A stretch of 64,000 bases of DNA from Tritrichomonas musculus (taxonomy: Eukaryota; Parabasalia; Tritrichomonadida; Tritrichomonadidae): the NCBI GenBank assembly GCA_039105265.1, contig JAPFFF010000007.1, positions 1 through 64,000 of the forward strand, written 5' to 3'. The notes beneath the pieces are model-generated. The model saw only the letters and a program-made list of their open reading frames with translations, was not told the DNA's origin and did not search any database. Below, piece by piece: positions 59,396 through 64,000 of this stretch; the stretch's first letter is position 1; each line of letters starts with the position of its first letter. Both the position numbers and the translations under genes were made by a program.

Positions 59396-60659
59396 TAATA
59401 TGTATTAAAAATTAAATCATTTTATCTGTATGGATATTTATGTTATTATCTTACAATGATTACATAATAGGTTATTATTAGGTTTTATTTCTATATATAT
59501 AATAGAATAAGATATAATTTTATTTTATCTAAAATTATAAATCTCAAATTTTAATTATTCAAATTAGATTTTATTTTTAATTTAAAAAGTTGCATTTTCA
59601 GTTTAATTGAGAAATAAAAAATTTACAATTGATACATTTTAAATTATAAATATAACAAAATTGGTAGTTGTAAATTAAAAAATAAACAATAATATATATT
59701 TATCCTTATTTATATTATAAATGATAGGTATAGCTTTTGAAATCCATCTGCCAATTTCTCAAGATTTTGCAAAAAATTTATATGATTAATAATGATTTGG
59801 ACCATTCATAAATTAAAACTTGAAAAAAATCAAACAATTTATTATGGATATTTATCATTAGGACATTACAATTGACTTATCGATCAATAAAAAAATTTAA
59901 AATATGCATTTTTAAAAAATCAGCAAATATTTCGAATCTTTTAAAATATAAATATTTATTAATTTTGTTTTTATTAATTAAATGTTATATTTAATTATTT
60001 TAAAAATTCGTGATCTTATTCAATATAGACAAAGATAAATGAATAATATGTTAAAATTTTATAAGATTTTATGAGTATTCAATTGGATGACCACCCTCTG
60101 GTTTGTACAATGTATTTTTTATTGAAAATATTGAATACATAAAATAATCATATCTCTGAAAAAAGATAATATACTAAATAATTTTTTGTGAATAAATAAA
60201 ATAGCAATTAAATTATTTTATAAAATCATTTTTGTAAAAGTAAAATGCAATTTTTAAAAATCGTTTTTTGCAAAGGTGAAATGATTGACCATTTTATAAA
60301 AATCATATAATCACTCTGTGAGCAAACCAATTCACATTACTCAAGATTTCTAGATTATTTACTATTATAATATTGTTTTATAAACTTTTAATTACAGCAT
60401 AAATTTAAACGAAACAGACCTCTCAATTATAGTTTGTCTTATCGTGGAAAATGAAAAATACTTTTAAAAAACATAGTTTTTTGCTAATTTTTTTAATAAT
60501 TTTTTAATCGTTTAAAAGTAACTTTTTTAATTAAATTTTAACGTTTAGAAAATATTTTTTTCGATCATAAATAATTGAAAAATATATAAATCACGATCAT
60601 TAAAATTTCAGTTAAATATTATCGTCTAACGATTAAAAAAATCTCAAAAAATCTCAAAA
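59396..60659. other. AT-rich DNA without a recognisable gene
   Basis: About 1.26 kb of AT-rich sequence with no convincing ORF, tandem repeat or transposon end. Confidence 0.5.
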
Positions 60660-60895
60660 TTGAATGAATTTTTATACGAAAACCTTTCAATTTTTTCGTA
60701 TACCGCTTTTTTTTTGGCCTTCAATATGGTCAATAAAAACGGTTTCTTATACGAAAAACCGTCGATTTTTTCGTATACCGCTTTTTTTTTGGCCTTCAAT
60801 ATGGTGAATAAAAACGGTTTCTTATACGAAAAACCGTCGATTTTTTCGTATACCGCTTTTTTTGGCCTTCCCTATGGTCAATTAAAATTGAATAC
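60660..60895 (+). repeat. 75-bp tandem repeat, three copies, with internal palindrome
   Basis: Units contain tatacgaaaaaccgtcg followed by attttttcgtata, which form a hairpin, and ccgctttttttttggcc. Starts of tatacg at 60673, 60748 and 60823 give a 75-bp period. A 25-residue frame repeats with it, but homopolymer length changes and the lack of any family argue against coding. Confidence 0.88.
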
Positions 60896-61557
60896 TTATT
60901 CGATTTTTTTTTTAATTTTACATAACCGTTTATATTGACCTATTATAAGGCAGATTATTTTAGCCTTAAGCTGCCAAATAAATAATCAAATTTTAATACA
61001 ATAAGCTTATTGTAATGGCTAAATATTTTACCTTTCAATTTCAATGTTTTTAAAATATTGTTATATCTCAGTTTTTTATATTAAAATCATTTTATTTATT
61101 TATTTATTTGAAATAAATATTTACTATTCAAAAATTGTGTTACAATATTTTTTCAATTATTTACGTTTTTTACAAAAAATGGTTATATTTTTTTCTATTT
61201 TTTCCTTATTGTAGTAAATTTAGTTCCATTACGATAAAAATTAGCTGTACTTTTAATTTCTTTTTAACATATAAAACCAATACTAAAAAGCGATTATATA
61301 AAATATAAACTTAAGTGCCTCAAAATTTTAATTTTATCTGTTCATTGATTTTTTTAATAAAATTTAATTTGAAAACTTGATATTTTTGCCAAAAACATGC
61401 AAAAACAACAACAAAAATAGGGATTAAAGAATATAAACGTTAAAATGTTACGTTAAGGAATTTGTGATGTGAAAAAAGTAAAGGCTAATCATAAATATAT
61501 ACATGTAAAATGCAAAATATTCCCAAGAAAAGCAATATTTCATTATTCGATTTTTTT
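60896..61557. other. AT-rich DNA without a recognisable gene
   Basis: AT-rich spacer; nothing organised seen. Confidence 0.45.
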
Positions 61558-61561
61558 TTAA

Positions 61562-61801
61562 GGTACAAATCCAGTACGTTTAGTAACCGCATTTTTTTTT
61601 GACATTCTCAAAGAATAAAATGACATGTTAAATAAAAAACGATTATTTTCATCCATTTCATATAACATGTCATAATGTTTATTTAAATTGTAAAATAAGT
61701 GTCAAAAACAAACCTAGTCAATTTAAACTTTTTCAGAGACATGCAACTATTCAAATAATAAACGTTCTCCTGTTCAAAAAATAACGTACTGGATTTGTAC
61801 C
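61562..61801. mobile_element. TTAA-flanked MITE, copy 1
   Basis: A 240-bp element with perfect inverted ends ggtacaaatccagtacgtt / aacgtactggatttgtacc, flanked on both sides by TTAA (61558-61561 and 61802-61805). TTAA duplication is the rule for piggyBac-type transposition. The interior (ccgcattttttttgacatt, aatttaaactttttcag) is related to copy 2. No coding capacity. Confidence 0.82.
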
Positions 61802-61805
61802 TTAA

Positions 61806-62033
61806 GGTACAAATCTCATACGTTACCCAACCGTAATTTTTTTTGACATTTATTTAATTTTTCGACATGTTATATAAAAAATAAAAAAATAAAATTTTAA
61901 TTGAATTATATAAAAAATAAAGTTCAGAAATCAAAATCTGACACCAATTGAAATTTAAACTTTTTCTGGGAGGGTGCTTTTCTTAAAATTTTAACGTGCC
62001 TTTTTTCAATTTTTAACGTATGAGATTTGTACC
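61806..62033. mobile_element. TTAA-flanked MITE, copy 2
   Basis: A 228-bp element in the same orientation as copy 1, with perfect inverted ends ggtacaaatctcatacgtt / aacgtatgagatttgtacc, flanked by TTAA at 61802-61805 (shared with copy 1) and 62034-62037. Its interior is diverged from copy 1. Its ends differ from copy 1 at three positions, each matched on the opposite end. Confidence 0.82.
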
Positions 62034-62079
62034 TTAAAGTAATGAAAATTCAATAAATTTTCGAATTTACAAGAATGGC

Positions 62080-62106
62080 CACTTTTTGAGCGAAGCTCAA
62101 AAAGTG
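62080..62106. other. Hairpin with GAA loop, second locus
   Basis: A perfect 12-bp stem cactttttgagc / gctcaaaaagtg with loop GAA, the same design as 58607-58639. Just downstream a second inverted pair, tttcaaaacggccctttt and aaaagggccgatttgaaa (about 62124-62198), encloses it partly and may mark the end of a small element. Confidence 0.85.
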
Positions 62107-62209
62107 TTCTAAAGTCTGCGAATTTCAAAACGGCCCTTTTTAGCACTTTTGAAGGTCAATTTAAGGTCAAATATCCGTTAAAAGGGCCGATTTGAAATGA
62201 GCAGCCTGT

Positions 62210-64000
62210 ATGTTAAATAATGTAAAAAAAAAAAAAAAATATTTTCACAAAAAAAAAAAACAATAAACTATAGAATATAAAAATTTTCAAAAATAAACTT
62301 TTTTAAAAATAAATCAGGAGAGAATAAGAATATTTGACTTTTAAATCCTTATAATTTCATATGAATAAAAAAAAAATGATTTTATCATTAAATTTTTTTT
62401 TTTTCGATTTGATATATTTATATATGTAAAAAACAAATAAAATAAAAACATTTACTTATTTTTATGAATGATATTATTTCATTTAATTGCATGTTTTCTA
62501 AAAAAAATAGTGTTTTATATATATATAATTCCTTTTGTGCTTTCATGCTTTTCATTTGTTCCAAAATCATCAAATATCATTTGAACAATTAAAATTCATT
62601 TTTTATGCTTGTTTCTGAATTATTCTTTTGGCCAATCATAATTTTTATTATCTTGATTTACATTGATTGTAATTAATTTATCCGATTTTTCTTTTAATAG
62701 ATTTCATTATGATCGAAGACCTCAGATTTCTTGTTTTAAATTTGCAATTTCTAAGATCAATTTTTTTTTAAAATGGAATTATACTCATTATTTCTTTTGT
62801 TTTCAATGTTTTACAAATATTATCATTTTTTTGGAAATATCTTTATTTAAAATCTATAAAAATTTAAAATTTTCTTAAATATAATTAGATAATTTTGTAT
62901 ATAAAATATTAGTAAAATAAAAATATACGATAAGTCCAGGAATGAAGATTTTTTTGCATTCTCAAAACATCACATCACAAAAGATATCATAAAAATGGTT
63001 TTTTCTTAATAAAAAAAGATTTTTGATCATTTTGAGCTCTTTTTTCTAATATTGTAGTTAACACTGATAGATATTTTTTTAAAATTAATGTTATATTGAG
63101 TGTTTTAGAAAATAGTTATTTTTTGTCCTTTCTTTTAAATTTAGTTATAATTTATTTTTTTCATATTAACATATATATACAAATTTTAAATTTATATAAA
63201 ATTTAATTTTTTTATTTAATATAATAAGATAATTTCATTTTTACATTTTTCACAAATTCTCACAAAAGTTAGTTTCCATACCTCTATATAGAAACTATTC
63301 CAAGAGAAAATGAAGCCCCAGCTTTTTGAGAGGCCAAAAATTGAATGAATAAAAAATATAAAAATTTTAAAATGTTAAAAATGCGTTATATAAAACCAAC
63401 AAAAACGAAATATAGCATTTAGTAAAACATATATAGAAAAAAAGCATAGAAAATAATTGAGAGGGAAGATTTTTTGAGTGTATTTTATATTTTCGCTAAA
63501 ATGTATTCAAATTTGAAATAAACAAATTGAAAGAATTTCAGATGCACACAAAAAGCAAGATTATTTTTTCTATGATATTGAAAAAGCAAGATTATTTTTT
63601 CTATGATATTGAAAAATCAACTTCATAACGTATTATCTTCAAAGCTTTGTTATTGATGATTATGTTGTAAATGAGCAAGGATTAGTTAGATTAAAAAATT
63701 GAAAAATTTTCCAAATTTGAAAAATTTTTATATCTTCACAAAAGTAAAGTTCGAAAAATTTTAATTGAATTATCGTATAAACAAAAAATATATTTATCTA
63801 TTAATTTGACTAGCATCATACGAAAATAAAAATAAATAAATACAATAATATTGATCAATAAAAAATAAATATACTGGAATAAATAACAAATGTTTGAAAA
63901 ATAGATTCGACTAATAAATTCCTTTGAATAAATCTATTCCAGCATATTAATTTCCTTTGAATCTATTAAAAAAGAGGCAAATATTAATCAGAATTCATTT
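62210..64000. other. AT-rich DNA without a recognisable gene
   Basis: About 1.8 kb, extremely AT-rich. The only organised feature is a 31-bp direct repeat, two copies, at about 63551-63612 (gcaagattattttttctatg). Open frames here are compositional. Confidence 0.5.

Noticed and set aside
60660-60938. A 92-codon ORF of 25-residue repeats
   Set aside because: It follows the 75-bp tandem repeat, which varies in homopolymer length; no start context or family.
62663-62878. A 71-codon ORF near the end of the window
   Set aside because: Composition is that of AT-rich noise (Phe, Ile, Asn, Lys) and no domain or neighbour supports it.

Overview
The window is an AT-rich eukaryotic sequence made almost entirely of satellite DNA and DNA transposons. 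A parabasalid protist of the Tritrichomonas/Trichomonas type fits best. One protein begins with BspA-like leucine-rich repeats of the kind abundant in trichomonads, MULE and pogo/Tc1-mariner transposases are numerous, coding sequences are uninterrupted, and gene-free DNA is extremely AT-rich. The species is an inference; no rRNA, tRNA or housekeeping gene is present to anchor it.

Layout. (1) 1-32204: a 32 kb satellite of two monomers, A (125 bp) and B (119 bp), sharing a head of about 45 bp. (2) 32205-38584: a pogo-like DNA transposon with a 610-aa transposase on the minus strand; its right inverted terminus is expanded into about 15.5 tandem copies of 255 bp. (3) 39723-42560: an intact 945-aa minus-strand ORF that joins BspA-like repeats to a Myb/SANT plus DDE transposase. 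(4) 43469-48236: a 110-bp TA-flanked MITE, a 1.63 kb element with two nearly identical 396-bp inverted termini, and a complete pogo-like element with TA target duplication (45565-48236). (5) 48882-54900: a complete MULE with a perfect 9-bp target duplication, a 780-aa transposase, and long nested inverted arms holding four 120-bp minisatellite arrays and two copies of the transposase start. (6) 54901-64000: AT-rich DNA with small tandem repeats, a mariner-like relic carrying a nested TIR element with a captured gene fragment, and two MITEs that share TTAA sites.

How the parts relate. No host pathway is encoded. The recurring theme is transposon termini that become tandem arrays: this happens in the first pogo-like element (255 bp) and in the MULE (120 bp), and the 32 kb satellite stops exactly where a transposon begins. 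The items most worth a second look are the BspA-transposase fusion, the nested MULE arms, the 255-bp terminus array with its inverted hairpin loop, the strict A/B grammar and ATGA-overlapping small ORFs of the satellite, and the paired TTAA MITEs whose termini differ in a compensated way. Copy numbers and junctions were worked out by hand from the sequence; family names rest on motifs, not on database searches.
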